Below, in pieces: positions 9,673 through 17,941 of a stretch of 64,000 nucleotides of DNA. The translations under genes were made by a program, and so were the position numbers. Source of the stretch: Roseimaritima ulvae (GTDB lineage Bacteria; Planctomycetota; Planctomycetia; Pirellulales; Pirellulaceae); assembly GCF_008065135.1 (NCBI RefSeq), contig NZ_CP042914.1, positions 558,001 through 622,000 on the forward strand, in the 5' to 3' direction. The notes below the pieces were generated by a model. The model had not been told where the DNA came from. It made no database searches and saw nothing but the letters and a program-made list of their open reading frames with translations. Numbering within the stretch: position 1 is the first letter of the stretch; every line of letters starts with the position of its first letter.

Positions 9673-10050
9673 ATGGAATTAACCGCTCGAGCGATACGGC
9701 AGCAGCGCCAGGTCCGTGGCGTAGGACTTGAAACGATACTGGATGTGGTGTCCGTTCTTGCTCTGGTGTTTGGCATTGTAGGCTCGCTGGGGACCTTGGT
9801 GGCGGTGGGGGACGCTTGGGTGGCCAGTTCGATCGCGGTCCGGGCCGTTCTGCATTGGCTGTGGCTTCGGGCGTTAGCCGAGTTGATTCGACTGCTTAAG
9901 CGCAGCGTCGGGCTTGAGCATGCAGGGCGTATTTCCGGTTCCCATATCGCTACAGTAGACACTTGCAGCCACTGTGGGGCGACGTTGCGTTCCGACGTGT
10001 GCTGCCATGGGTGCGGCGCTCGATTGATTCACCCTGAAGCCGACGCTTAA
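9673..10050 (+). CDS. membrane protein with C-terminal zinc ribbon
   Basis: Protein of 125 aa. Two hydrophobic segments (about residues 20-47 and 52-66) are followed by a linker and a C-terminal rubredoxin-like knuckle pair, CSHCG and CCHGCG, spaced by nine residues, as in small zinc ribbons. It may tether a zinc-ribbon domain to the inner face of the membrane. Function unknown; no operon partner is evident, since the gene before it ends 120 bp upstream. Confidence 0.6.
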   Translation: MELTARAIRQQRQVRGVGLETILDVVSVLALVFGIVGSLGTLVAVGDAWVASSIAVRAVLHWLWLRALAELIRLLKRSVGLEHAGRISGSHIATVDTCSHCGATLRSDVCCHGCGARLIHPEADA

Positions 10051-10624
10051 GTCCTCGGCGTTATGCTGCCGCCACGTGGAATTTCCCCTCACCCCCAGCC
10101 CCTCTCCCCCAAGCAAGCTTCCGAAACCAACGCGAAGAGATGGGCAGAGCTGGCTGTCTATTCGATATCCACTGCACCACCCCAGGCTTGCTTGGGGGAG
10201 AGGGGAGCCCGATTTTCGTCGCGTCTTTTCCGGCGGTGGTCGCTGCGCTCGACCGCCGGCTATTGGCTATAACGCCTTCGGCGTACTTCGCCCAGTGATC
10301 CTACCCAGGCCGCTGTTCTGGCAGTTAGCTTGCCAGATCGTCGACACCTCGACAAATTTTGACGTCAGCCACCCCAGACGCCGTGGTTCACGCCGCGGCT
10401 CGTAGGATGCGCCCTTCGGCTTTTCGCTCTTGCTTTTTTACCGGTGCGTTAGAGGTGTTGGCGTTCTGCAGCGACCATTCCGCTCCACGGGCCCAGGAGA
10501 TACACGCGGCGATCAAGCGATGGGAGCAGAGCTTGTCCTGGTTCCGGCGTTGGGACTGGAAGCTAAATCGTATCGAGCCGCCACAGTGCCGCGTCGCCAT
10601 CGATTTCGAAGCCGGCGAGGTTTG
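10051..10624. other. intergenic region with a 20-bp perfect inverted repeat
   Basis: No convincing gene. 10099-10118 (CCCCTCTCCCCCAAGCAAGC) is exactly complementary to 10186-10205, giving a 20-bp stem with a 67-nt loop. It is the sort of dispersed palindrome seen elsewhere in the window and could end transcription of the zinc-ribbon gene, although no T-run follows. A 100-codon frame at 10359-10661 from a TTG lacks a ribosome site and is not called. Confidence 0.6.
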
Positions 10625-12991
10625 CTACATGTTTTCGAAGGTGGTGTTGCCGATTCGGTAGCGTTGCCAACCGGCGAAATCAAAGTGCCACCATTCCCAT
10701 TCGAACACGCTAAAGCCCTCGGCTTCCATAGTGTTGCGTAGCAGCGTGCGATACCAGCGCTGCCGGGATGTGCCTCCGGGATACTGCGGGAACGAGCGTG
10801 GTGAAAATTCGTCGTAGCCGGCCACCATCTCGATCGGCTGGCCGGATTCCAGATCGAACAGCGTCAGGTCCACCGCGCAGCCACGGTTGTGCCGCGAGCC
10901 CGAGGCGGGGTTGGCGACAAACATCTTCAGCTCCCCCGGCGTGGCGTCCCAAAACATTTTTGTCACGTGCCAAGGGCGATAGGCGTCGTGGATCAGCAGT
11001 CCCAGTCCCTGTGATTTCAGAGTCTGATGAGCACGCACGACCGCTTCGGCGGCTTTCCTCTGCATGAACGCCCGCGGCTGCTTGTAAAACACGGCTCCGG
11101 TGAAGTTGTTTGTGGTGGCGTAGCGGATGTCCAGTTTGATGCTGGGGTCGAGGGAGATTAATTCCACCAGATCCGTGTCGTGGAAGTCGCCCGCTTCGGC
11201 CGGCGGCGTGGCGGCCAACGCGGCGGCTCGCAGCTCATCGATGGGTTTGACGGGCGTGATCTGGAAGGTCTTGCCGTCTCGCGTGCCGACTTCACGCCGA
11301 TCAAACTGCACCGCCGCCGCTTCCACGCCGGTCGCCCTGCCCTGCGAGTCGCGTTGGAACGTTAATCCTTCGCCATGGTAGAGACCGTAATCGGGGAACT
11401 CAAACGTATTCTGATCCACTTCCGTCAGCGGATACCGGTAAAACCATTCGATCAGGGCGAACAGTTGGCCCTGGTCTTCGAGGATGTACAAGGTGTTGTG
11501 ATCCCAGCCGTACTCGCCGATCAGGCCCTTCCAGCGGTCGGGGATGTCTGCCTGCGGGGCGTCGGGAAGTCGCTCGAAGACGGTGCCGTCGACTTCGATC
11601 TGGTTTGGGTTCAGCAGTTTGACGGGGCGGCCAAAGCCGGCCACGTCGTCGGTGACGATTCGCCCTTCGTCGCCGCTGGCGCGCAGTTCATAGCGATGTG
11701 AGCCGCGTTGCATGTGAACCTTGCCGGCGAGTTCCGTGATCGTGGTCATCCGCCGGCCGTCGACTTCGCGGTAACGGCCGACCAGTTGCCGAGCACGCTC
11801 TGGGGCAATCGGCGAAGTCGTCTGATAGGTCGGCAGAGGCCGGTTGTCTTGGGCAGCTTTCATCAGTTGCAGTGCGTACAGGCTGAGCCGACGGACAACC
11901 CCGTTGGTACCGTCCAGCGAAGCGGCGGCGGCCACGCCGATGCCGCGTTCGGGCAACGCTTCCAGTTGCGTGGAAAAGCCGTAGATGGCGCCGCCGTGGC
12001 CGATCTTGATTTCGCCTTCGAACTGCTGGATCTGAAAACCGATGCCAAAACCCTGCGGCCGGCCATCGGGATCGCTGGTTTCAGTGATCATCTGACGGAA
12101 CGTCTGCGGCTGGACGATCGGTTGCCCGGAAGCCGCAGCAGCGCCCTCGTTGAGCATGCAAACCAGGAATTTCGAAAGGTCCACTACGCTGGAGTACAGG
12201 TTGCCGGCCGGGCCGGTGCCGAGCAGGAAGTCGGGGGCTTCGAACCGCCGGCCATCGACCGTCCACATCCAGCCGGTGGCCAAATGTTCGGCGACCGCGT
12301 CGCTGACCACGAAACTGCTGTGGTCCATTTGCAACGGTTCCAGAATCGACTGGCGGACCACGTCGGCGTGCGCCTGGTCGGTGGATGCTTCCAAGGCGGC
12401 GCCGACCACGGAGACCGCGGCGTTGGAATATTTGGTTTTGGTGTTTGGTTCGTAGACCAAGGCGGTGTCGTTCAAACTGGCCACGGTCTCGGCCAGCGAC
12501 GGTTCGGTGGGGTCGAAGTAGTTGCCCACCGGCGATTCACGGACCAGGCCCGAGCGATGAGACATCAGCAGACGGAGCGTGATCGGGGTGTCGGAGTTCG
12601 ACTGCGGAGCAAAGTCGGGCAAGTAGGTTTGAATCGGCGAGTCCAGGTCCAGGTTGCCTTGTTCGACTTGCTGCATGACGGCGATATCGGTCAGCAGTTT
12701 GGAAATCGAACCCACGCGATAAACTGTATCCGCCGACGCGGGGACCGTTTTGTCGGCGTCTTCAAAGCCAAAGCCCTCGGCCCAGACGACGCGATCTCGG
12801 TCGACCAAGGTGATCGAGAAGGCAGGCAGTTGTTTTTGGCGAACCTCGTGCTCGACGGCCGCCCGGAGTTTTTCGGTGGCCGCCGCATAGTCAACCGCGG
12901 CCGGGGGCGGCGCGGGTTGATCTTGGGCAATGGCGGTGGTGATACAGAACGCTATAAAAACGCTCGATAAGAACAGGCGGTTGTCAATCAT
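10625..12991 (-). CDS. serine beta-lactamase-fold hydrolase fused to VanX-type D-Ala-D-Ala dipeptidase
   Basis: Exported protein of 788 aa with a signal peptide (LFLSSVFIAFCITTAIAQ). The N-terminal half is a class C beta-lactamase/DD-peptidase fold: SISK at residues 95-98, Y-S-N at 188-190 and H-G-G at 332-334 are the three catalytic elements. A linker of about 200 residues with beta-strand character follows. The last ~190 residues are a VanX/DdpX dipeptidase: SRHNRGCAVDLTL supplies the zinc-binding His and Asp, and EWWH (766-769) the catalytic Glu and third zinc ligand. Both halves appear active. A single polypeptide could trim peptidoglycan-derived peptides and then split D-Ala-D-Ala, presumably in the periplasm for scavenging or wall editing; this is inference. 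Confidence 0.9.
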   Translation of the reverse strand: MIDNRLFLSSVFIAFCITTAIAQDQPAPPPAAVDYAAATEKLRAAVEHEVRQKQLPAFSITLVDRDRVVWAEGFGFEDADKTVPASADTVYRVGSISKLLTDIAVMQQVEQGNLDLDSPIQTYLPDFAPQSNSDTPITLRLLMSHRSGLVRESPVGNYFDPTEPSLAETVASLNDTALVYEPNTKTKYSNAAVSVVGAALEASTDQAHADVVRQSILEPLQMDHSSFVVSDAVAEHLATGWMWTVDGRRFEAPDFLLGTGPAGNLYSSVVDLSKFLVCMLNEGAAAASGQPIVQPQTFRQMITETSDPDGRPQGFGIGFQIQQFEGEIKIGHGGAIYGFSTQLEALPERGIGVAAAASLDGTNGVVRRLSLYALQLMKAAQDNRPLPTYQTTSPIAPERARQLVGRYREVDGRRMTTITELAGKVHMQRGSHRYELRASGDEGRIVTDDVAGFGRPVKLLNPNQIEVDGTVFERLPDAPQADIPDRWKGLIGEYGWDHNTLYILEDQGQLFALIEWFYRYPLTEVDQNTFEFPDYGLYHGEGLTFQRDSQGRATGVEAAAVQFDRREVGTRDGKTFQITPVKPIDELRAAALAATPPAEAGDFHDTDLVELISLDPSIKLDIRYATTNNFTGAVFYKQPRAFMQRKAAEAVVRAHQTLKSQGLGLLIHDAYRPWHVTKMFWDATPGELKMFVANPASGSRHNRGCAVDLTLFDLESGQPIEMVAGYDEFSPRSFPQYPGGTSRQRWYRTLLRNTMEAEGFSVFEWEWWHFDFAGWQRYRIGNTTFENM

Positions 12992-13072
12992 GTCGTGAGC
13001 CTCGGGTATATTGAGGGGCTTAGCCGCTAACCGTTGTTTTTTACGCCTCGCCTCTTGCTGTTAAGAGATCGC

Positions 13073-14677
13073 ATGCTTCCCTGCACTAATCTGTTTCGTG
13101 TTGCCGCCGTGACTTTTATCGTTCCGCTGGTTTGCCTGCTGGCGTTTGCTGCGCCGCTGCGGGCGGCCGACGACGCGACGGCTCCTAATATCGTATTCAT
13201 TTTGGCAGACGATTTGGGCTGGCGGGATTTGAGTGGTGAGGGATCGACGTTTTACGAGAGTCCCCACATCGATCGCTTGGCGGAGTCGGGGATGCGTTTT
13301 ACGCAAGGCTATGCGACCTGTCAGGTCTGCAGCCCTTCGCGTGCCAGCATCATGACGGGCAAGTTCCCCGCGCGGCATGGCATTACCGACTGGATCGGGG
13401 CCGCGGTGGGCAAGGCTTGGAAACGCAACGACCGCATCGAGCCGGCGGAGTATCGGCGGCATCTGAATTTGGAAGACACCACGATCGCCGAAGCCTTGCG
13501 GTCGGCGGGGTATCGAACGTTTTTTGCCGGCAAGTGGCACTTGGGCGGCGAGGGTTCGTTCCCCGAAGATCATGGTTTTGACGAGAACGTCGGCGGCCAT
13601 CACCGTGGCAGCCCGCCCGGCGGCTATTTTGCGCCTTATAAAAACCCCAAGATGGAGAACGGGCCGGATGGTGAATCCCTGCCCCTGCGGTTGGCCGACG
13701 AAACGGTGGACTTTATCGAACGCACGCAGGCCGACGGAAAACCGTTCTTTGCCTTCCTGTCCTTTTATAGCGTCCACGGTCCCATCCAAACCACTCAGCC
13801 GTTGTGGCAGAAGTACCAAAACAAGGCCGGTCAGACGCCGCACCAAGGTCCGCGTTTCGAAATCGATCGCACGCTGCCGGTTCGGCAAGTCCAAGACTGT
13901 CCGATCTATGCGGGCATGATCGAATCGATGGACGATGCCGTCGGCCGGGTTCTCAATACGCTCGAACAACACGTCTTGGCCGATAACACGATCGTGATTT
14001 TTACATCCGACAACGGCGGGGTTTCGTCGGGGGACGCCTACAGCACCAGCAACCTGCCGCTCCGCGGTGGCAAGGGACGGCAGTGGGAAGGCGGCATCCG
14101 CGAACCGTTTTACGTGCGGGCGCCGGGGCTGACCAAGCCGGGTTCGACGTGCGACGTGCCGGTCACCGGAGCCGACTTTTTTCCCACCTTGTTGGATTTG
14201 GCCGGCCTGCCGTTGCTGCCCGAGCAGCATCAAGACGGCCAGAGTCTGAAACCGCTACTGACCGGCGGTGCGATTGCCGAGCGGCCGTTGTATTGGCACT
14301 ATCCGCATTACGGCAATCAGGGCGGCGAACCCTCGTCGATCATCCGCCGCGGGGATTGGAAGCTGATCCATTACTACGAAGACGGCCGCGACGAGCTGTA
14401 TAACTTGGCCGACGATCCCCGCGAACAAACCGATGTATCGGAGCAGCACGCGGCGCTGGCGGGGCGGATGCGAGCCGGCTTGGACGCTTGGTTGGCTCAG
14501 GTGGGAGCGGAAATCCCCATCGCCAATCAGAGTTATGACGCGGCCGCCAAGAATCGGCAGCGGCAGCGAATTCGCGAAGTGAATCTGCCGAGGTTGGAAA
14601 AGCAACACGCAGGTTTCCTGAATGAAGACTTCCGCCCCAACGCCGACTGGTGGGGCAGCGCGGTCGATCCCTCGTAG
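13073..14677 (+). CDS. sulfatase (arylsulfatase A family), exported
   Basis: Type I sulfatase of 534 aa from the ATG at 13073; an upstream TTG at 13034 is less likely. After a signal peptide ending PLRAAD it has IVFILADDLGW (first metal-binding Asp pair), the formylglycine motif C-S-P-S-R followed by A-S-I-M-T-G, AGKWHLGG, and VIFTSDNGG. The Cys of the motif must be converted to formylglycine by a sulfatase-modifying enzyme encoded elsewhere. Substrates of this family in marine planctomycetes are sulfated polysaccharides or glycans; the exact one cannot be read here. It is transcribed divergently from the VanX fusion gene. Confidence 0.93.
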   Translation: MLPCTNLFRVAAVTFIVPLVCLLAFAAPLRAADDATAPNIVFILADDLGWRDLSGEGSTFYESPHIDRLAESGMRFTQGYATCQVCSPSRASIMTGKFPARHGITDWIGAAVGKAWKRNDRIEPAEYRRHLNLEDTTIAEALRSAGYRTFFAGKWHLGGEGSFPEDHGFDENVGGHHRGSPPGGYFAPYKNPKMENGPDGESLPLRLADETVDFIERTQADGKPFFAFLSFYSVHGPIQTTQPLWQKYQNKAGQTPHQGPRFEIDRTLPVRQVQDCPIYAGMIESMDDAVGRVLNTLEQHVLADNTIVIFTSDNGGVSSGDAYSTSNLPLRGGKGRQWEGGIREPFYVRAPGLTKPGSTCDVPVTGADFFPTLLDLAGLPLLPEQHQDGQSLKPLLTGGAIAERPLYWHYPHYGNQGGEPSSIIRRGDWKLIHYYEDGRDELYNLADDPREQTDVSEQHAALAGRMRAGLDAWLAQVGAEIPIANQSYDAAAKNRQRQRIREVNLPRLEKQHAGFLNEDFRPNADWWGSAVDPS

Positions 14678-14689
14678 CCAAGAACCAAA

Positions 14690-14920
14690 GTAGCATGGGC
14701 CCCTGGCCCAGGGCTGTAAGGGTAAGAAACACAATGAAAACGGCCTTTTCTCGTAAAACACAACCATGCATCTGAGAATTTGATTTTTGACTTTCCTGCA
14801 AAAGCCGGGAAAAGCGACGTTTGACGACACCCTTACAGCCCTGGGCCCCTGGCCCGTGTGGTTTTCCACGGGCCGGGGGCCCATGCTACTTATTTCCACG
14901 GGCCGGGGGCCCATGCTACT
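14690..14920. repeat. inverted repeat of the GTAGCATGGGCCC family
   Basis: 14690-14723 (GTAGCATGGGCCCCTGGCCC...TGTAAGGGT) is reversed at 14829-14855 (ACCCTTACAGCCCTGGGCC) and completed by two direct copies of CCACGGGCCGGGGGCCCATG at 14866-14885 and 14896-14915. It separates the convergent sulfatase and K+ channel genes and could form a very long stem-loop. The same family occurs as direct arrays at 38254-38491. Confidence 0.85.
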
Positions 14921-14936
14921 TGTGTTGGCCAGCCGA

Positions 14937-16010
14937 CTACGGTTGTACCCGGGAGCCTCGGTAGACGATTTCGGGGCGTTTGAGTTGCGTGGCTCGGGAC
15001 AGCGACAGGCGGTTGCTGTGGTCGGTGACGATAAACAGTGTGTCCCCAGCTTGGATGACCTGATCGGCCGGCGGGTTTTGCAGCATGGTTTCATCGGCGT
15101 GGCGGATGGCCACGACCAGCATCCCACCGTCGCAGCTGGATTGCAGTTCACCCAGCGGACTGCCCAGCACGTTGCTGGTAGCCGCGATCGGATATTCGTG
15201 TAAGGACAGGCCCAAGCTGTGCAGGTCGGTCCGCAGCCGTTCGCTATGCTTGGGGTCGGCCAACAGCGCTCCGGCGCTGGGGCAGGAGATCATATTGGCG
15301 ATCTTGGACGCGCCGATGGCGGCGGGCAGGACCACATGGTTGGCGCCGCTGCGGATCAGTTTCCGCTGTGTGGCCGTGGATTCGCCTCGCGCGATGATTT
15401 CGATTTCCTCGGTCAGTTCGCGGGCGGTCAGCGTAATGAACACGTTGGCGGCGTCGTCGGGCAACACCGTCGCCAGCACTCGGGCGCGCGCGATGCCGGC
15501 GCGATTGAGCGTTTCTTCTTGGCCTGCGTCGCCGGTCACTACCAGGTAACCCAACGCTTCGGCTTCAGCGATCCGCTCGGGGTTGGAGTCCACGCAGACA
15601 AAAGGTTCCCCGAGCTCACGCAGTTCGGCGGTCAACATACGCCCCACGCGACCAAAGCCGCAGACGATCACGTGTCCGCTGGTTTCGTTGATTCCACGAC
15701 TCATCCGTCTGACTCCCAAGGCTCGTTGAATTTCCCCTTCGGCGATCATTTGCACGAAGCCGCCCACGACATAGATTCCCGATGAGCAACCGGCGATGAT
15801 GATCAAGGCAGTGAAGAATTTTAAGGCCGGACTATCGATCGGATGGACTTCTCCATAACCCACGCCGAAGATCGTGATCACCACCATGTACAGCGAATCG
15901 ACCAGCGACCATCCGGCGATGCGATAGCCAATTACGGCAGCCACACAGGTCGCGCAAAAGAAGCCGATGCCGACTAGCATCTTGCGGAAGGAAGAGTGAT
16001 CCTGCATCAA
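14937..16010 (-). CDS. two-TM potassium channel with RCK (TrkA-N/TrkA-C) domains
   Basis: Ion channel subunit of 357 aa. Two membrane helices (about residues 12-32 and 62-84) flank a pore loop with the selectivity filter TIFGVGYGE (about 46-54). The cytoplasmic part has a Rossmann RCK-N domain starting HVIVCGFGRVGRMLTAEL (nucleotide or ion binding) with an acidic residue after VCVDSN, and an RCK-C domain near the C-terminus (GDTLFIVTDHSN). The layout matches MthK/Kch-type gated K+ channels. It starts 7 bp after the stop of the upstream unknown gene, so the two are co-transcribed. Confidence 0.92.
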   Translation of the reverse strand: MMQDHSSFRKMLVGIGFFCATCVAAVIGYRIAGWSLVDSLYMVVITIFGVGYGEVHPIDSPALKFFTALIIIAGCSSGIYVVGGFVQMIAEGEIQRALGVRRMSRGINETSGHVIVCGFGRVGRMLTAELRELGEPFVCVDSNPERIAEAEALGYLVVTGDAGQEETLNRAGIARARVLATVLPDDAANVFITLTARELTEEIEIIARGESTATQRKLIRSGANHVVLPAAIGASKIANMISCPSAGALLADPKHSERLRTDLHSLGLSLHEYPIAATSNVLGSPLGELQSSCDGGMLVVAIRHADETMLQNPPADQVIQAGDTLFIVTDHSNRLSLSRATQLKRPEIVYRGSRVQP

Positions 16011-16017
16011 AGCGTCG

Positions 16018-17454
16018 TTAAGCGGGTTGGAAATCGAAGTAATTCTTTCCTTTGATCACTTCGGCCACGCAAGACGGCACCATCTGCTCCCAGCTGCAAT
16101 CCCCATGTTTAATCCGCTGCAGGACGTCGCGTGAAAAGATTTTTAGACAATCGGGATCGTAGTTATCCAGGCCGGTGATCCCGCCACGATCTTTCAGGTA
16201 TCCGTACAGCTTTTGTAGTTCGGGTTTGATGTTCAGGTTTTCGCAAGTGATCAGTTCGCCGGATTCGCTATCCAGCAGCGGATAGCAGTAGATCTTCAAG
16301 TCGTTCTTGAATAACCGGCCGAAGGATTCCAGGATGCCGCCCGGCAGGTCCGTGTAGTACTGTTCGTCGAACAGGTCCATCAGGCTGCCGGCGCCCATCG
16401 TGATGGCGATGCTTTCTTTGGTATACCGCGACAGGTAAGCGCCTAGGCGGAAGTATTGGAAGTAGTCGGAAATCAGCACCGGCATGCCACAGGTGGCCAT
16501 CACGTCGGCACGGGCCAGGAAGTCTCGCAGGTCGATTTCGCCGGCGGATTTCAGGTTGTTCATGGTCAACTCCATGACTTGGACGACCTGTTTGTCTTTG
16601 ACGTTGGGCAACTGTGAGAATTGTTCGTGGGCACAGCGGAGCATGTCCAGGTTGACATTGCAGACCGGCCGGAAACTGCCTCGTTCGACCAGTATCGGTT
16701 TGCGGTAGAAGAATTCGGAGGGCTGCAGGACTTCACCGTTGGCGGCAAACATGGCCGCTCCGGTCAATCCCAACTCCACTAGCTTGAGACTCATCAAGCG
16801 GTTGTCGACATGCCGGAAAGCGATTCCGGAAAACTCGATCATGTCGATTTCGATTCGCGAAGTCGACAGCCCATCGAGCAGCGAATCGACCAGCTTCTCG
16901 GGTTCATGATGCAAGTTGAATGCGCCGTGAACCAAGTTGACGCCGACGATCCCCAGGGCTTCCTGTTGCAGGGCGGCTTCGTCGTCGAGCATCCGCACGT
17001 GGATAATGATTTCGCTGTCGGCGTCCCGCGGGTGGGCTTGGAATTTGATCCCCATCCAGCCGTGGCATGCGTTGGTGCCGTGATAGTTGCGAGCCGAAAC
17101 GGTGTCGGCAAAGGCGAAGAAAGCCGTGGTGTCACCGCGGACGTCTCGCAGCCGTTCCAGATTTAATTCATGTTCGTAGTCCAGCATCGCGTGCAGGCGT
17201 TCGCGACACACGTAACGTGCCGCGCGGCCATAGATGGCATCGCTGACTTTCATGTCATAGGCCGACATGCTCTTGGCGATCGTGCCGGCACCGCCACCGA
17301 CTCGAAAAAACCAACGCACCACTTCTTGGCCAGCACCGATCTCGGCGAACGTTCCGTAGCGTCGAGAGTCCAGATTGACGTCGAGCGCTTTTTTGTGAGT
17401 GTCCAGTGTGGGCAGAGTGGTCGTCGATGCGGATGAGTAGTGCATGGGATCCAA
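16018..17454 (-). CDS. conserved cytoplasmic protein of unknown function
   Basis: Soluble protein of 478 aa with no signal peptide and no membrane segment. Characteristic blocks are YGTFAEIGAGQEVVRWFFRV, MSAYDMKVSDAIYG, FFAFADTVSARNYHG, HGWMGIKFQ and EALGIVGVNLVHGAF. I recall relatives in cyanobacteria and proteobacteria carrying labels such as TonB-dependent receptor or nicotinate-nucleotide adenylyltransferase; neither fits, since there is no beta-barrel, plug or HxGH motif. It is co-transcribed with a K+ channel and divergent from type III glutamine synthetase. Function should be regarded as unknown. Confidence 0.85.
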   Translation of the reverse strand: MDPMHYSSASTTTLPTLDTHKKALDVNLDSRRYGTFAEIGAGQEVVRWFFRVGGGAGTIAKSMSAYDMKVSDAIYGRAARYVCRERLHAMLDYEHELNLERLRDVRGDTTAFFAFADTVSARNYHGTNACHGWMGIKFQAHPRDADSEIIIHVRMLDDEAALQQEALGIVGVNLVHGAFNLHHEPEKLVDSLLDGLSTSRIEIDMIEFSGIAFRHVDNRLMSLKLVELGLTGAAMFAANGEVLQPSEFFYRKPILVERGSFRPVCNVNLDMLRCAHEQFSQLPNVKDKQVVQVMELTMNNLKSAGEIDLRDFLARADVMATCGMPVLISDYFQYFRLGAYLSRYTKESIAITMGAGSLMDLFDEQYYTDLPGGILESFGRLFKNDLKIYCYPLLDSESGELITCENLNIKPELQKLYGYLKDRGGITGLDNYDPDCLKIFSRDVLQRIKHGDCSWEQMVPSCVAEVIKGKNYFDFQPA

Positions 17455-17941
17455 CGAAGGGAGAGTCGCTGCGCGAAGAGCCGATTGCTGCCAGCCCTAC
17501 TGCACTATTCGTGCCTTTCGATTGCGGTCCTGCAGATCCCGCAATTTGCTGGGCTCCAGGGTTCTACGGCGCCCCGGAGTGTGCCCCGATGCCGGCGGAA
17601 TAGGCATGGGCGTGCCCGTTTGTTGTGCATGGGAGTGGAGCCGTGGACCCTTGCGGGGACTATTTATGACGATTTTTTGCTTAGGGCGCACACGCCCGGG
17701 GGCCTTCTGGGGGAAACCGTCTGGGGGTGCGATCCGCAACGATTGCTGGGGCCGTTAGCGTTTTCGATGGCGCTTCGCCGGCGGATGGGCGAGCGGTGGG
17801 CCGCAGCCGAATGGGCACGTTGTACGCGGAGTTGGTCGTCGATGGGCCCATGGTTTGCGTAAGGCTGATCGATCAAGCAGGACGCCCATTGGGGCGTCCG
17901 CATTTTGCGCTTCTCTTCTCGCCTAACCCGCGGAGTCTGTC
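17455..17941 (+). promoter_or_regulatory. divergent intergenic region and leader of glnN, with candidate sigma-54 site
   Basis: No gene is visible. GGCACG at 17814-17819 with GC at 17826-17827 has the GG-N10-GC layout of a sigma-54 promoter; the -24 box is perfect but the -12 box (ACGCG) is weak. It would start transcription near 17839, about 100 nt before the TTG start. Within the leader, 17880-17899 (GGACGCCCATTGGGGCGTCC) is a perfect 8-bp stem with a 4-nt loop, 42 nt before the start. Both are by-eye calls; GG-N10-GC occurs often by chance in GC-rich DNA. Confidence 0.35.

Noticed and set aside
10359-10661. 100-codon frame
   Set aside because: TTG start without Shine-Dalgarno, overlaps the end of a clear convergent gene, no known pattern.
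11708-12970. Long frame opposite the VanX fusion gene
   Set aside because: Antisense to a gene with intact catalytic motifs; explained by GC-rich codon use.
16018-17454. TonB-dependent receptor
   Set aside because: No signal peptide, plug or beta-barrel; the label known for relatives is not supported.
17880-17899. Rho-independent terminator
   Set aside because: Good 8-bp stem but no T-run after it; kept only as a leader hairpin.
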